Positions 1-13,200 are shown, numbered from the stretch's first letter. The stretch: 64,000 bases of DNA from Litomosoides sigmodontis (GCA_963070105.1 OY718803.1:2047007-2111006); one strand, 5' to 3'. Made by a program: numbers and translations. The notes: a model not told the origin generated them from the letters alone.

Positions 1-1293
1 TTCAGCATTCTGCAGCAAAGCACAGAATGATAGTGGTGAACGCAGATACTAGTCCGAGAGGCGTAGATATTCCCGGCGATTCCGATTGCTGGGATTTTGG
101 CAAAGGTTTTTAAATAAATTATTTTTGTTTTTTTATTTTTGTTTAGAACTCCTTTGATTATGCTATGATCGGAGTTGACTTGTTCTGCAGCAAGCAGCAG
201 TGAAAGATAAAGTGTTTTATTTTGGGAAAATTTCCGTATCATAACAAACCTAGTGTTCTTTTCGTTTCAAAAATTTTGTAATTTAATTTCCAGGATCAAA
301 ACTGCTTGTTAAAATTTCTTCTCTTTCAAAGTTTCCAGTCGATATTTCCATACAAATCATGCGTTTTTTCCAGGCGCTGGTTTTTATCTTGATGCAACGG
401 AACAGAAATGGAGTGAGCATTACAGAATGTATACATATATCTCAGATGAATTGCCCAGTTTGGTGCGATCGAATTTTGATGAATGCTATCCGCATCGATG
501 GGGAATAATGGGACATAGCATGGGAGGGCATGGCGCAATAGTAATCGGTCTCAGAAATTCGGAAAATTTCTTGAGCATCTCTGCATTTGCCCCTATTTGT
601 AATCCAATGAACTGCGATTTGGGGAAGAAGGTTTGTTATCGATAAGAGAGTATTTAGTTGATGAAATACTGTCGCTCATGCTCAAGTAAACAACTCGTGA
701 TGGTTCTTTTCTTTGCGATAGTTAAATTCTAGGTTTAAATTCCTGATTAAAATGATAATAATGGTTTTATGTTCAGGCGTTCCTTGGTTATCTTGGTTCG
801 TCGAAAAGAGACTGGGAGGCTTACGATTCACTGGAAGTCATCAAATGTTATGACGGAGAACCAAGGAAAATTTTGATTGATCAGGGAACAGCCGATAGTT
901 TTCTGGCGCAGGATCAGTTACTACCACAAAATTTGAAAACCGTCAACAATGATAAGGTATTCATTATGTATACCCTGGCATTTTTTGCTTATGCTCTTGT
1001 CGTTTGAAAAAAGTTTTTGCTAATTGCGTTTTCATTCCGAGAGAATTAAAAAAAATTAAAGCATTCATCAGCACGCAGTTCAATTCATTTTGTTCGAAGT
1101 AACGGTTCATAGTGATGTTAATTTTATTTCACATTGCTGTTTTACTTCATTTTTGCCGTAAAAGAATTTTTTTCAGGTTCAAATCGAAATAAGATATCAG
1201 GAAGGCTATGATCACTCCTACTTTTTTGTTGCTTCGTTTATTGAAGATCACTTTGCATTTCATCACGAAATTTTGTCCAAACAAGTATCATAG
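1..1293 (+). CDS. ESD: S-formylglutathione hydrolase (esterase D), 3' part
   Basis: Exons: <1-105, 374-630, 777-956 and 1177-1293 (TAG). They join in frame to about 218 residues; the family is about 280, so roughly the first 65 residues lie left of the window. The enzyme is a cytosolic alpha/beta hydrolase that releases formate from S-formylglutathione, the last step of glutathione-dependent formaldehyde detoxification. What is seen: the strand motif TSPRG and WDFG, then the nucleophile elbow GHSMGGHGA (serine nucleophile), the acid residue in the DQGTADSFL segment, and the catalytic His in GYDHSYFF near the C-terminus. The triad is therefore complete. All three introns have GT...AG ends. The gene reads toward TFIIS on the same strand, with about 1.1 kb between the two. 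Family identification is confident; the start cannot be seen. Confidence 0.93.
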
Positions 1294-2174
1294 CTATAAG
1301 TAGTAAATGGTTTGCCAGTTTCTATTACGTCGTAGTATCTTCTTGCATTGAGAAAAGACGAAATGGTGTTTTCTGGCCACTTTACTTTCAGTTCATATAA
1401 TTTGTTAATAATGAATACGAATTTTGTTTAATTATAATTTCAAATTATCTTGCAGTAGACATCCCAATGGTTTTGATTTCTTGTATATGGTATTAGTGTG
1501 TGTTCATTTTTTAGAATCAATGCTTAAAAATATCTATGCAGTGGTGACAGAATTGTTAATATGCTATAGTATTCTGCTATTCTCGTTTTTTACCGATTAA
1601 TAGACCCATCGGTTAGTTCAGGGGACAGCATTCATTGATATATCGAAACGTCAGTTACAAATCTTGCTAATTCTCTTCTTCCCTTTGACTGTTCGCTCAA
1701 CAAAGATTTAATCCATGATAGCAGCTGATGGCACTTCATTTTTGTGAATATGATGATCTTTTAATGATTCAAAAACAGTTATTCTGTGTTGAACGAAATG
1801 AAAAATTTGTCTTACCAATGCATGGTATGTGTCACATACTTTATTTTTTACTTTATTTTTATAAAAATGAAGAATGAAACACTTCACTAGTGATTTCAAG
1901 ATCTGATTTTCAGTGGATAATTTGATGTTAAAGTTTAAAAGCTCACCTACTCCTATTTGCACAATCAAATTTCACGCTTTCATCTGATGCATCGAACTTG
2001 AGCCGATGGTTTCGCATTTTTTCTTTTATTACAAAGAATAATGTATGCTGGTGGACTTTCCAATCTACAATTGATTAACTCCCTACCATACGTTATTCAT
2101 TGCTATGGATTGTGCTGAATGTTTAAGATTTACATTTTGCTGTCATTTTAACTGTTCCATTTACATTTCTGCAG

Positions 2175-2261
2175 TGCACTGGACTAGAAAAAGAACCCAA
2201 AAGGCCTCCCAAACGTTTACATTCTCTGCGCCAGTCGATGGACGAGATTCTCCCAACTGAG
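2175..2261 (+). other. Orphan exon-like open segment between ESD and TFIIS
   Basis: An 87-base (29-codon) open segment starts after a good acceptor (TTTCTGCAG) and ends at a GAG|GTAGT donor. Its translation is polar and protein-like, with a KEPKRPPKRLHSLRQS stretch followed by MDEILPTE. It lies between the ESD stop and the TFIIS start. It could be an alternative terminal exon of ESD, a 5' exon of TFIIS (it would then be untranslated or add an N-terminal extension), or chance. A second frame is also open across it. I do not recognise the peptide. Confidence 0.25.
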
Positions 2262-2380
2262 GTAGTCGTTAGTTATTGCATAGTGACCATCAGTGAGGAC
2301 GGGCTGCATTTGTCTTCCAATAGCTTTGGTCGAGTTTCTTGCTAGGTTTTGACGTTTGGTATATTTTACGAGGTTCGAGG

Positions 2381-5300
2381 ATGGCATCTTGCGAGGAGGA
2401 GGTGTTGCGGATTGGCAGAAAATTTGAGCGAATGATACAGGGAACGAAGACAGTTAGTTTATTTACTGTACTTATTTTTGCAGTAAAATAGTGTTGTTAA
2501 ATTCATTCAAACTACTCTGTGATTCGTATTATCAAATGTTAATATGTTAGAAGTTAATACACTGCCGTCGTTCTATCCTGCGGTTTAATTTAAATTTATT
2601 TTAGTGAAAATTGAAAATTAATAAAGTGCAATTTTTTAAATATCAAGCTGAGGCTATTCCTAATATTATGGTGCCAAAAAACACTGATAAATAAGACATG
2701 TAATTGTATGCCATGGAACTCATGTATTTTTTGTGTTGAAAGTAGTATTGGCTATCAGAAGAGGTGGAACTTCATGTAATTTATCATTTTTAGATGGATG
2801 ATGCGATTGAATTACTGAATGCATTATCCACATTACCTGTCGATATAAATATCCTAACTGTAAGTTTATCCATATTTATTCATACTGCATCAAAATTTTT
2901 ACGCATATTATTAGTGAATGTGAAAGCAATGAAATTGTATTGATAATTGTAATTTTAATGTTGTATTAGTAATGAAGATAATTTTAGAAAACTCGCATCG
3001 GTATGACAATCAATGATTTACGCAAGAAAACAAGCGATGAACATATCGCCAAGCGAGCTAAAGCTTTGATTAAGGTATGTATTGTTGGTTTTGAGTATTT
3101 CTTTTGGACGAGCGTAATGGTTTTTGATTTCCTTTAGCTTGTCTTTGCTGTTGTGATAAGTTCAAAAGTGATACAGCATCGGTTGATGACGCGTGACCGA
3201 TTTTTTTTGCGCTGCATTTTTCGTCATACTTCAATCACAAGCAAATAGGAGTTTGGCTTAGTGCAGCAATTTTTGATTAATCTATGTGGTACAGGCATAA
3301 TGAATTAAAAGCATTGCAGCACTTTGTTATTTCCTGCCACCCAGAAGCAACTTTTATTTCATTCACTAGAAATTATGTTTCTATAACACATTAAGTAGTA
3401 GTTTACTCATCTCATTAATTTTATAAGTAACTATATATTGCTACTGTGATTTTTTCTTTGTGTGCGCTCGGCACTGATTCTGATTTATCTGGTTTTTTCC
3501 TATTTTCTTTTACCTCTGTTTTGCTTTTACTTCCTTCTTTTGAATATGTGAATTCTATGTTGATTTATAATTGTCAGGAGTGGAAGGTTTTATTGGCGAA
3601 TAAAACGAGTAGTAATAAGGGCGATGGGAAAGATGTAGCGGCAAAAAACAATTCATCAGCATCTGTATCTTCAACCACATGTAGTGAAAGTTCCAAGCAG
3701 TCACCACAGAAAGCTTCACCCGGTACAACAAAATCTTCAACATCCTTATCTGGAACTAGGAAACAACTTCTTCCTGATGAGGTGTGCCTTGGATACTCCG
3801 GAAAGTTCACAGAATTATAGGCTGAGAGCTGGAGCGTACCAGTTAACATACTAATCATCCTAGCGAATGTTTAGGTTAAATTTTGCGTTCTGTTCTTAAA
3901 TATGTTATTTGTAACTTTTTCAAATTTTGTTAACCTTGCAGGTCAGAAATAAGTGCGCTACGATGATTCTTGATGCATTGCTTTCAAAGGACCTGCCTGA
4001 TGGAACTCTTGATCCTGAAGAATTGGCAGTTCGAACAGAACGTAAATTGTTTGAGGTGGAAGTTTGTACCATATTCTTAATGTTAACTTTATCTAGTACT
4101 AGGCTACATGTTTTTCAATATAAAGCAGGAAAAAAGTGTAGTTATGCAGTTTAATTCATCAAAGATGAAATTTTTTAGCAAATAGTAGTTGTAACGATGA
4201 CATATAAGTTTATATTGCAAGCGAGGTGAGGCTTTTGTCTTCAGCTGTTGAAGGATGAAAGGAATGAAAAGGTATAATCTATTTTACAAGTGATACCGTT
4301 TTGTTTTAATTGATACAGGAAGTATGGAATATTTTTTACTATCAGGCTATGTTACTGCAACATCACGTTGTGAATTTACAAATTTGTGGTCAGCATTTCA
4401 AAGTTCATGAGCTCAAGAATTTAGTAGTTAGTATTAGATAGAAATTTAAAATGAAAAATGATTATGTGCTGTATTCAGGTGCATCGCGGTACTTCTGAGA
4501 AGTATAAAGCAGCTCTACGAAGTAGAGTGTTCAATCTGCGCGATAAAAAAAATTTGGTTCTCCGCGAAAATGTGTTGATTGGTGCTGTGACTCCTGAAAA
4601 GTACTTGATTATATATATTTATTATACAATAATTAAAAGCTTAATTTGTGAGTGAAGCTATAACTGTGGAATACCTACATGGGTTTCTCCCCAAAGTAAC
4701 CATTTTTCGTCCTTGACTGGTTACTTTATTGACGAAATTTCGGAATGCAAATGTAGCGTGATATATTTGTGTCCCATCTGTATAGTCGGGAATCACGGTC
4801 TATTTCGCTGTAGTTTTGTATTATTTCTAAAACCTGTTTTATTCATAACTACTCAGTGTCTTGCTTGGAAATTTTAGCGCTTAAATTTTCTATGAATATT
4901 AGTATTAATTAGTGATATCTGCATTTTACCATTTTACTATTGCAGGTTCGCAGTGATGACAGCGGATGAAATGGCGTCAGATGAAATGAAAGCGCAGAGG
5001 GAGAAATTCACCAAACAGGTTTGAATAATAAAGCAGTTTTTTCTAAGCGTCATGATACTGAATGTTCACAGTGGCTTACATAGGTGATATGACTGCATGT
5101 CATCTCAACAAAATAAAGGGAAATATTAGGGGTTAATTAAAGTTTAATGTTACAGTTAGTAGCAATTAATCAACTTCTTCCTGAAACTTTCCCATTTATG
5201 CTTTCGGCTTTCTTCACTGGTAAATACTGCACTAAGTAGTTTAGAATTCGTGCTGTGTTTCTGGAATTTTTTATTTGTGGATAGCATAGTCGCAAAAGAG

Positions 5301-5549
5301 ATTGCGTAAATCGCAGAAATTTTAGCAGGAAATTAAAACTCTGAGTTTGTTGGTAAAAATTCACTTTTTCAGGCAATTGAAGAGTATCAGATGGCGGTTC
5401 AGGAGGGAACTCCTTCCGACATGTTTAAATGTGGTAAGTGCGGAAAGAAAAACTGTACCTATACACAAGTTCAAACGCGTAGTGCAGATGAACCTATGAC
5501 CACATTCGTTTTCTGCCGTGAGTGCGGCAATAGGTGGAAATTTTCTTAG
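2381..5549 (+). CDS. TFIIS: Transcription elongation factor TFIIS (S-II)
   Basis: Exons: 2381-2452, 2794-2859, 2988-3074, 3578-3781, 3942-4055, 4479-4600, 4946-5018 and 5373-5549 (TAG). They join in frame to 304 residues, the usual length for TFIIS. The protein rescues backtracked RNA polymerase II by stimulating transcript cleavage in the nucleus. Residues about 1-80 form the N-terminal LW-type helical bundle ([10 protein letters not shown], then [14 protein letters not shown]). Residues about 85-143 are a Ser/Lys/Thr-rich linker. The Pol II-binding central domain begins [13 protein letters not shown] and includes [10 protein letters not shown]. The C-terminal zinc ribbon (264-304) has CGKC and CREC zinc ligands and the invariant RSADEPMT loop, whose Asp285-Glu286 pair enters the polymerase active site. 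The ATG at 2381 was chosen because it gives a normal N-terminus. All key residues are intact. Confidence 0.95.
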
Positions 5550-7346
5550 GTTGCGGTGATGGAAGTGTTATAGACAGCATGCTAATTACGTGGTTACAGT
5601 TTCTTGTAGGAATACAATGTTTTTTCTTGTTGAAATGTGATTTTTGTGTAGTGTTAACAATTGGGTATTGCCTAGGGGGGATGAGAAAAAAGTCGGCATT
5701 GGTTAATTAGCTTTTCAATGTCATAAACAACAGTAGCTACTTGTCGGGGATACTAAAAGGAATTAATTTAATTGTTGATGCTAGCAATTCCTCTTCGAAA
5801 CCTCTTTTGTACGTGCAATTTTTACACATTAAGTTTTTTTATTTAGGGTCCAATTTTTTTCTGACATAAAGATGTAAATTTTAGTTCAGGATATTGTGAT
5901 CAAGCTTTACTCATACGTTTTATTAATTTTTCAGTTTGCTCCTGACATCACAAAGCATAGGGTTTTCGTTGATAATTTCTTAGATTTTGAAATCTTCTGA
6001 TGCTGTAACTTAGACAAGACTTAATTGTTTTTGACATGGAATTCCGTTTTTACCAATTTGGATTTAGAATTTCTTCTAATACCTTACAAAATATTGCTTC
6101 CACGAGACATCAGAGTTAAGAAAATTGCTAATTTTTTTTACTGCAACTCATTTTTTCCTTTTTCCTGACTAAATGGTCCCTCCATAATTTACTTTAGGTT
6201 ATTTTTATATATTTTTTATGTTTATAATGGATTAGGAAGCATATGGCTGGTTGTTTTGCAGAAGTCAAGATTTATTTCAGTGAAAATTTGACTGGTTTAG
6301 ACGCTGTTTGAGTTGGAGCTGCATAAAACTGTCTGATGCCTTCATTCGAAATTGTGACTTTCGTGCGATAACGGATTTCTTTTTTTCGAATAAATAATCT
6401 ACTGCTTAGGTAGTAGTAGGGTTTTCGTTTATTCAAATAAAAATTTCTCTTTGTTCAAATAAAGTTTTATCTAGCACTTTTATTTTTTCGTTCACTTATG
6501 TTGTCTTTGTTTTACGGTGCGAATCGTATGCATGCATAATATTGTATCAATTCGACATTAATTTCGGTCTTATTTTCACGTTATGGATGCAGCGGTAATA
6601 ACATTGAAATTATGAATGTCTTAGACACTTTCCTTTTTCTAAGCCGACAAAATTCACTCTCAGGATACTGTTAATGGTGATAATGCTATATGATGATTTT
6701 AGACTGTACTAAACCTCTTTATGTTTGTTTTAATTCAAATGACCAATTTATCGGCCTTGAAATGTTCTAGATAAGTCATGTCTGATTCAGCATTTCTGTT
6801 TTCTTTTTCCTTATTGTTTTTGTTTGCCATATCGGAAAGAAATTCCAACCGTTTGAAGGGATTAATATTGTAAATGTGTATATCGCTTATTTGTCAAATA
6901 TGATCACAAGCTGGTTTGAAAATGTATGAAATAAAATTTTTATCATTAATTAACACTTACCTTAATATTACCACCTGAGACATTGCCGATATTGAATCTA
7001 AATGATTAACATTATTAATTAACCACAACAGTACCACATTTATGCACGACTCATTCAATTTTAATTTAAACGTGGATGAGGAACTAATTCAATAAGTTGA
7101 GTTGTACTGGGTATATTTCCTTCATCAAAGGAAAAAAAATCAAAAATGTGAAAAGTAGTCATACAATGCAAGCAATAAGTGTAAAATATAACGTTAAAAA
7201 CGGTTACTGTATTAGCTATCGATTAGTGTTTGAATTTTCTACACCTCATTATAATATGCTTTCATAAAATTATCGCAAATTTAAATTTGTTCCCTCACAT
7301 TTTTGCTTAACATATTAAAATATGCTCTTTTGCAGTTTTTTAAATT

Positions 7347-7458
7347 CAAACAAAAAAAAATAAAAGGCACAAGATGTCCTTTTATGCATTTCTACAACAA
7401 GTTTGTTAGAAACCACTTATGTAGCAGTTTTTGTGCCTTTTTTTTATTCCTTTGTTTA
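7347..7458. repeat. Hairpin with about 26-base inverted-repeat arms
   Basis: The left arm (about 7347-7372) runs AAACAAA, an A-run, then AGGCACAA. The right arm (about 7431-7458) is its near reverse complement: TTGTGCCT, a T-run, then TTTGTTT. The loop of about 58 bases contains a second, imperfect inner palindrome around TCTACAACAAG / TTTGTTAGA. The shape suggests a very small MITE-like element or a foldback, but I see no target-site duplication and no second copy in the window. Confidence 0.45.
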
Positions 7459-7826
7459 AATAAATTTACAAACGTTAGATGAATTTCATTCTCAAAATTT
7501 ACTTGAAATAATTCCTATAACTTTAACAAAAATTTATCGTTGTTAAGTGGGAAGGGAATGTTCGAATTTGGTACACTTTCGAAAATGAAGCGTACATTGA
7601 GTATTTGACATTTACACTTGTTGTTTTATATTATTTTACTGATAAATTTCGAATTAAAGCGGTGTAAGCTGATGAATGCTTCTTTTTTCTTTACTGATTT
7701 CTTTTTTCTTTTTTTTTGAAAAATGAGTAGTTTAAAGTGATCAAGGCATTGTGTAGGATGAGATCATCACGAAGAATGACAGGAACTAGTTTTCAACCAT
7801 CGAAATGTAATTATTCGTTTTCGCTT

Positions 7827-7941
7827 TCTCTCCCTCTCTCTCTCTCTCTCTTTCTCTGTTAGTTTTTCATTAATTTTCTTTAAAATACTTTTCAGATAAG
7901 GTTAATGTTTTTCGCTCTCTCTCTCTCTCTCTCTCTCTTTT
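7827..7941. repeat. Pair of CT microsatellites
   Basis: Two (CT)n tracts (about 7827-7860 and 7915-7941) are separated by about 55 bases of AT-rich DNA, and each is followed by pyrimidine-rich sequence. Similar CT tracts recur in the intron of the BPI-like gene (14332-14373) and at 30721-30744, so this is a common background repeat of this genome. Confidence 0.7.
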
Positions 7942-8658
7942 GCTTCCTCTCTTATCATTATATATTTAAAATAATTTTTCAACTGTTCATTTGATGGTTG
8001 AATGAATGCATTCAGCATTAATTGTTACACAATTAATTCGTCTACATTGACAAGTTTTATCCTCACTTCATAGCAAAGCGTAATTTACCCACCCATTGAT
8101 GAAATGGGTAAATGAAAGAAAGGGAAATGAATGTCGGCAGGAGGAAAGGGGCGGAAAGATGAAGAGAATGGAACGATCGGTAATCACTGATGACAGCAAA
8201 ACAATTGATTTCCTTTCATGCATTCATTCATTCGTCTGAAATCGGTGAGTAATATCGAGTGATATCAGATGTTGTAGCATTTTCGTTTCATTTCGGTAAA
8301 TTTCACGAATGTAAAATTTTCCCTCCCTCCTCCTACCTACACCTTTCACTTCATTCACTCATCTCTCACTCTCCCTCTCCTCCCTTCTTCAGCTAGTAGT
8401 GGTAGACAGACTTTTTTTTTTTAAAAAAAAAATTTCATTTTCAAAATTTTCACTCTTCATATTTATCATTGCAATTGTTTACATATATTTTGAATTGTTC
8501 ATGCTGTTGTTGCATGAAATTGATTAGTTAATCAATGATTAATTATTTAATCTGTTATGGTTGGAAATTTGCGAGAGGCTGACTTTCTTATTTTGATATG
8601 TAATTTTTTAAGTTAAGAGTTTATGTTCTTTTTTTGATTTTGTATAATTGAGCAGCAT

Positions 8659-8781
8659 ATGGATAAATTAGCATTGCTCGATTATTTTAATGCTAATTGC
8701 TCCATTCGAAATAGTATTGTCCGTGCCATAAATAGGCTTTATGAAAATAGATATGGAAAGTTTAAAGAAGTGAAGCGATAA
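8659..8781 (+). other. Short ORF, 40 codons, unresolved
   Basis: ATG at 8659 to TAA at 8781. The 40-residue translation has an ordinary amino-acid mix (LALLDYFNANCSIRNSIV, then NRLYENRYGKFKEVKR) rather than the Lys/Asn/Phe/Ile bias of random AT-rich frames nearby. A GAA|GTGAAG donor near its end would let it be an internal exon. No family is recognised and no partner exon could be linked with confidence. It may be chance. Confidence 0.15.
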
Positions 8782-9559
8782 AATGATGCAAATGCGTCGG
8801 CTTCCATTAATGATCAAAGAAATAAGTTGTCTGTTGAGTTAGTGAGGAGTAAATTGAGTGATGATGTAAAGAGCGGTGGAAAAAAAATGGATTAAAATTT
8901 GGAATGAAATTATAAGTGTTTTTTTTCTCGTTTACAAGAATTTAAAAAAAAAGAAGGGAAGATGAAAAACGAAATTTAAATTAATTCATTGATAAAGGTG
9001 AAAATTGCAATAGATGTGTGCTTGGACGATGGAAAATGAAACAATTCAGTGAATAGCAATGAAAATGCGAATTGATAAGCGGTAAAACGATGAATGCAAT
9101 AATAGTAATGGTAAGCATGCAATGCAAATGTTAGCACTAAAATAAATAATTGAAAAAATTATTAAATGAAATTTTTAATTAATTCATACGGAGTAAAGTG
9201 TAATATATTTTAATGTGAAAATGAGTGATTTGCATATTGGACGGAGCGTAGTGAAGTCTTGTTTTTCTTTTGTTCGGTAATTTCAGGTTACAGTAATTTG
9301 AGTGCTATCATACAGTCATTAGTGAAAAAAATTTTTGCAAAATAATTTAACGTTTTTTTTTCACTTCTTTCTCTCTATTAGTGCAAAAAAATCTTCTAAA
9401 TTAATTTAATTTAACATATAATTTACATTAAATTATTATACCATTACAGTATCGCGTAATTTAGAATTGAATTTTACATTTCATGACTAACTTCCATTAT
9501 TAAATTGTTATAATTTTAAGCTGTCTTTGATAATTGCTTTCTTCATTACTGTCTTGGTG

Positions 9560-9793
9560 TATTATCTTAGATGAAGTGGAAGCTTTAGGGTACGGTAAAA
9601 TTGTTATAGTTTTTTCATTGAGATATGGAAATTTTTTAGCGAATTTTCTTTCTCGTTATTGGTCAATTTGGCGGAAAAGCAGAATACTTGGATGGCGACG
9701 TACAGTTACGACCACTATCATCGACGCCATCAGCAGGACAGTTGCAATCACGAAGGTCTTGATGAACTAATTTGTCCACTTTGTTTTCAGTAG
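9560..9793. other. Coding-like island of uncertain strand and frame
   Basis: This segment is less AT-rich than its surroundings and open in several frames. One + strand model uses an acceptor near 9570 (ATTATCTTAG), a GG|GTACGG donor near 9590, a 50-base intron ending TTTTTTAG, and a terminal exon that stops at 9793. The product would end in a His/Gln/Cys-containing tail (HRRHQQDSCNHEG, then ELICPLCFQ). On the minus strand the same DNA encodes a hydrophobic run (VIATVLLMASMIVVVTV) that looks like a membrane anchor. I cannot choose between these readings. Confidence 0.2.
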
Positions 9794-10271
9794 CTTACTA
9801 CATTTCACAATATTTTTAACTTTTTTTTTCTCCCTTTTCTCTCACCTTCATCCATTATTTTTAACTTTCTCTTAAAAATTTTTCCATCACTTAAAATTTA
9901 TTTCAGAGTTTGTGTTTGATTTTACTAAACGAGTCGTTTTTCGATTTGTTTTTAGTCGAAAAAAAAAAACGTTTTATGGTCATTTTCTCAATTTCAACTA
10001 AATTATTAATAATATTTGGTTTGTGTAATTGAATAAGACATTCAGAGGAATGCAGAAAGTGAAAAGAAAGAATTAGGAGAGGAAAAAAGGAGTAGATTGA
10101 TTAACATTCAACACACTAACCAATCCTAAATTCCTATCTAAATTAGATACAAAACTATTGATAGTTAATTAATTTACGCATGTGGAAGAACAGGAGCAGC
10201 TTTAATCAATTTAAAAATCATTTCCGTTTAAGTAGTAATTAGTACATTTCCTTTATACAATACATTCATTC

Positions 10272-13200
10272 ATGATTTATCAATTGCCATTTCTGTTGTT
10301 GTAACCGATACACTAATATTCATTACTGTTGCTACAGTAATTTCACGATTATTTTTTTTTTGTATTTTTCATTGAATAAAATAAAATTAAGATGTATAGG
10401 GAATATGCTAATGATGGAGATAACAGTTTATATCCGTTTCAGTGCCATTCCTAGTTTACCGGGATTGGAAATTCGAATTAATTCGAAGGGTTTTTTATAC
10501 GCCAGTCTTCTGGCCGGTGCAATAGTTAACAATGAAATTAAACGATTTCGATTGCAACCGCTTAAGCAATGTTTTCAACGGGTAACATTTTTGCAATAAC
10601 GAGAAATTTTTTCACAGATGAAAAAAAGCAAGCAAAAGTATTTTTATGAAATGTGTGGGTGAAGTTAATCAATTTCAGTTTAATGGTTGCATCACAATTT
10701 CTAATTTGGTTATTTCACGTTATCGATGTTCACAGTTGACATTTCTTCACCCTTCGCCACCTAATCGTATCGTTCTCATTGTTCGAAACCTTGATCTCGA
10801 GTAAGTACTGTAAAGGTAATCTATATTACTTTACAGCATTCATGGAATTTTCTAAAGTTGTTGCAAAATCTATTTTTAATTTTAAAAGTTTGATAAACGA
10901 AGACCTACAAGCATTTGTATTTTTTCTTTTAGAATTGAAAAGAGTTTCCGGCAATTAATAACTTAAACTCAAAAAGCGAAAACCATTTTATGAGCTCGAG
11001 GATTTTGCAATTTTCCTGCAAAATAAGAGCGCCTTGAAAATTGCATAGAAACAACAAAATTTTAATTGAAATATTAATTAGCAATAATAAAAGTTGTTGA
11101 AAATTTTAAATTATTATTGCAAAGTTTCGGTGTTTTCAAAGCGTAAAGTGTTGTGATTTTTTTAAAATCCATTAAAATTTCTGATGATGAACATCACACA
11201 ATTAATTGGTTTATACAAATGTCAAAAATGTGAAAATTTTAGGGCAAAAGCGAAGGTTAATGGTGATATTGGAGTAGTACTGCCTATTAAGCTCGATCAT
11301 ACTGTATATTCGCGTATCCGTCAGGTTTGGATTGATAGTTATTTTTATACGATTGTCAAATTTAATTAATTGCACAATTTGGAAATGCTATCAGAGATAA
11401 TTTACATTCCAATACCGTTTCCTTCTTTTTTAATTAAAAATTAATTACTTTTTGTTTTTCTTACAGTGCAATTGATAATTAAATTTTAAATAGAAATTAA
11501 TGCAGATATCGGCAACAGTTCAATTTACCATTCATCATAGATTAAATGGATCATTATATGTTCGCATCGTTGAATGTTACTTATCCGCTGGTTTTAGCGA
11601 TGTTTCCTTGGACGATGATGGCCTTGTAGGAAATATTTTCAACGGTTATTTCCGGGTAAATTAGGATTTTTTTTTTGATTAAACAACAAAAATTATTTGC
11701 ACTCTAATTAATTACGTAGGTTATAAATTATGAGAAAATTGCAGGGGTTGTTTTGGCAATTTTTAAATTTTTGTATTATTTTGTTTAGTTTTTTTTTTGT
11801 GCTAAATATGACTTTTTTTTTCTGTAAATTACAAGTTAAATGTGTTATGTAAAAAGGAAAATATTGGACTTAATTGGATATTTTTCCTTTCATTTTTGCT
11901 TATTTCAATCAAATGCTGCAAGTAACTGTGATGTATTATTGTAATATAACTAAGATAAAACGTAGTAGCTGTAACGTAATGCAAACTGAAGTGTGAGCAT
12001 ATTTTTTGACTGAAAAATTTGAAAAAAATAAAATACGAGCGCCTTCGCTCATATTATAGTTCAGTTTCATATGTACAGTACCTTCATGCTACAGTATGAA
12101 ATTATATCATTAACTATCCACTTTATTGAATATTTCTTTATAGGGTAATGCTGCAGAACAAATTCGACGACAATTGCCAATTAGAGTTTGTGAAATGATA
12201 CAGAATACGGTTGAAGAGAAGATAAATGCACCACTTCATACTCTGCCCAAGCATAGTAAATTGATTAATATTGCGAAAAAAATTATTAATAGCATTACGC
12301 TGGCTAACTTATCGAATAAAGTAAGTTTTAGCATTTCATTGCTGCAAATTCTAATTAACCTAGACGCATGATTTAGTAATTTAAATATTTTTAAGATATT
12401 TTTTAATTAGTTAAAATTGGTGCCGAAGATATATTAATAAATGACTAGTTTTTCAGTGTCATACGTCACTGTGTATGGAAAAAGTACGAAGTCATGGAAA
12501 AATTACTCATTTTTCCACGGTAACAAAAAGTTTGAATATTTTATCTACCGTACCCGACCTTAGGTTTACAGTAACCGGATACGATAACAATAAACGATCA
12601 GAAATTATTGACTGCACAACTTAAGCATGCTAATGTAGGGCTACAAACTAAAGCTTTATATAAATGCTAATTAATTAATTTGTTGCTTCGTTTAATGATC
12701 AAAGAGTCTTACTTTTATTTTTTTTAAGGCAAATTATCAAGCAAAATTTTAAATTTGTTGGAATGCAATAAATTATAACAGTTGTAAGCACTGACATTTA
12801 TAGCAAAGGAGCAAAACGCAATAGCTCTTAAAAGTAACTTCGAATAAGTTAAAAATAAAAAAAAAAACTTGCAATAACTGAACGAAATAAAATGTCGCAC
12901 TCTTAGCTTACGCATAGAACAAGTGATGAGCCACGCCATCTATCATCTCTAACACATACGCAAGCACTTCGAAACGTCACGTCATCATCACTTTGGTCAA
13001 CGTCGCAGGTAAACGTATATCGAATGGATTCGTCAACATTTCTCGATCCTTGCGCTGGTTGCAATTTTAACGATAAATCAATTCTCTCTTATAATTTTAA
13101 CGATTTCGAAAAATATATCGATAAGGTAAGTTTTGCTTTTTCTCCTTTTTTTGTTCTAACAAAAATTTTAGCAAAATAAAAAACAAATAAATTTCGAATG

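Larger units (their letters stand above)
5550..10271. other. Intergenic DNA between TFIIS and the BPI-like gene
   Basis: 4.7 kb with no recognisable gene. It holds CT-rich microsatellites (about 7827-7860 and 7915-7941), an inverted-repeat hairpin (7347-7458), a small palindrome around 8082-8113, a slightly GC-richer stretch at 8130-8400, and two short coding-like islands (8659-8781 and about 9560-9793) that are listed separately. The part between 5550 and 7340 shows nothing beyond AT-rich sequence and several AATAAA motifs. Confidence 0.6.

Noticed and set aside
1708..1968. 86-codon minus-strand ORF after ESD
   Set aside because: No family resemblance or splice context; residue mix fits random AT-rich DNA.
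9534..9770. 78-codon plus-strand ORF as a signal-peptide exon for the BPI-like gene
   Set aside because: It does not join in phase to the exon at 10443, while the 29-base exon at 10272-10300 joins exactly and gives a hydrophobic leader.
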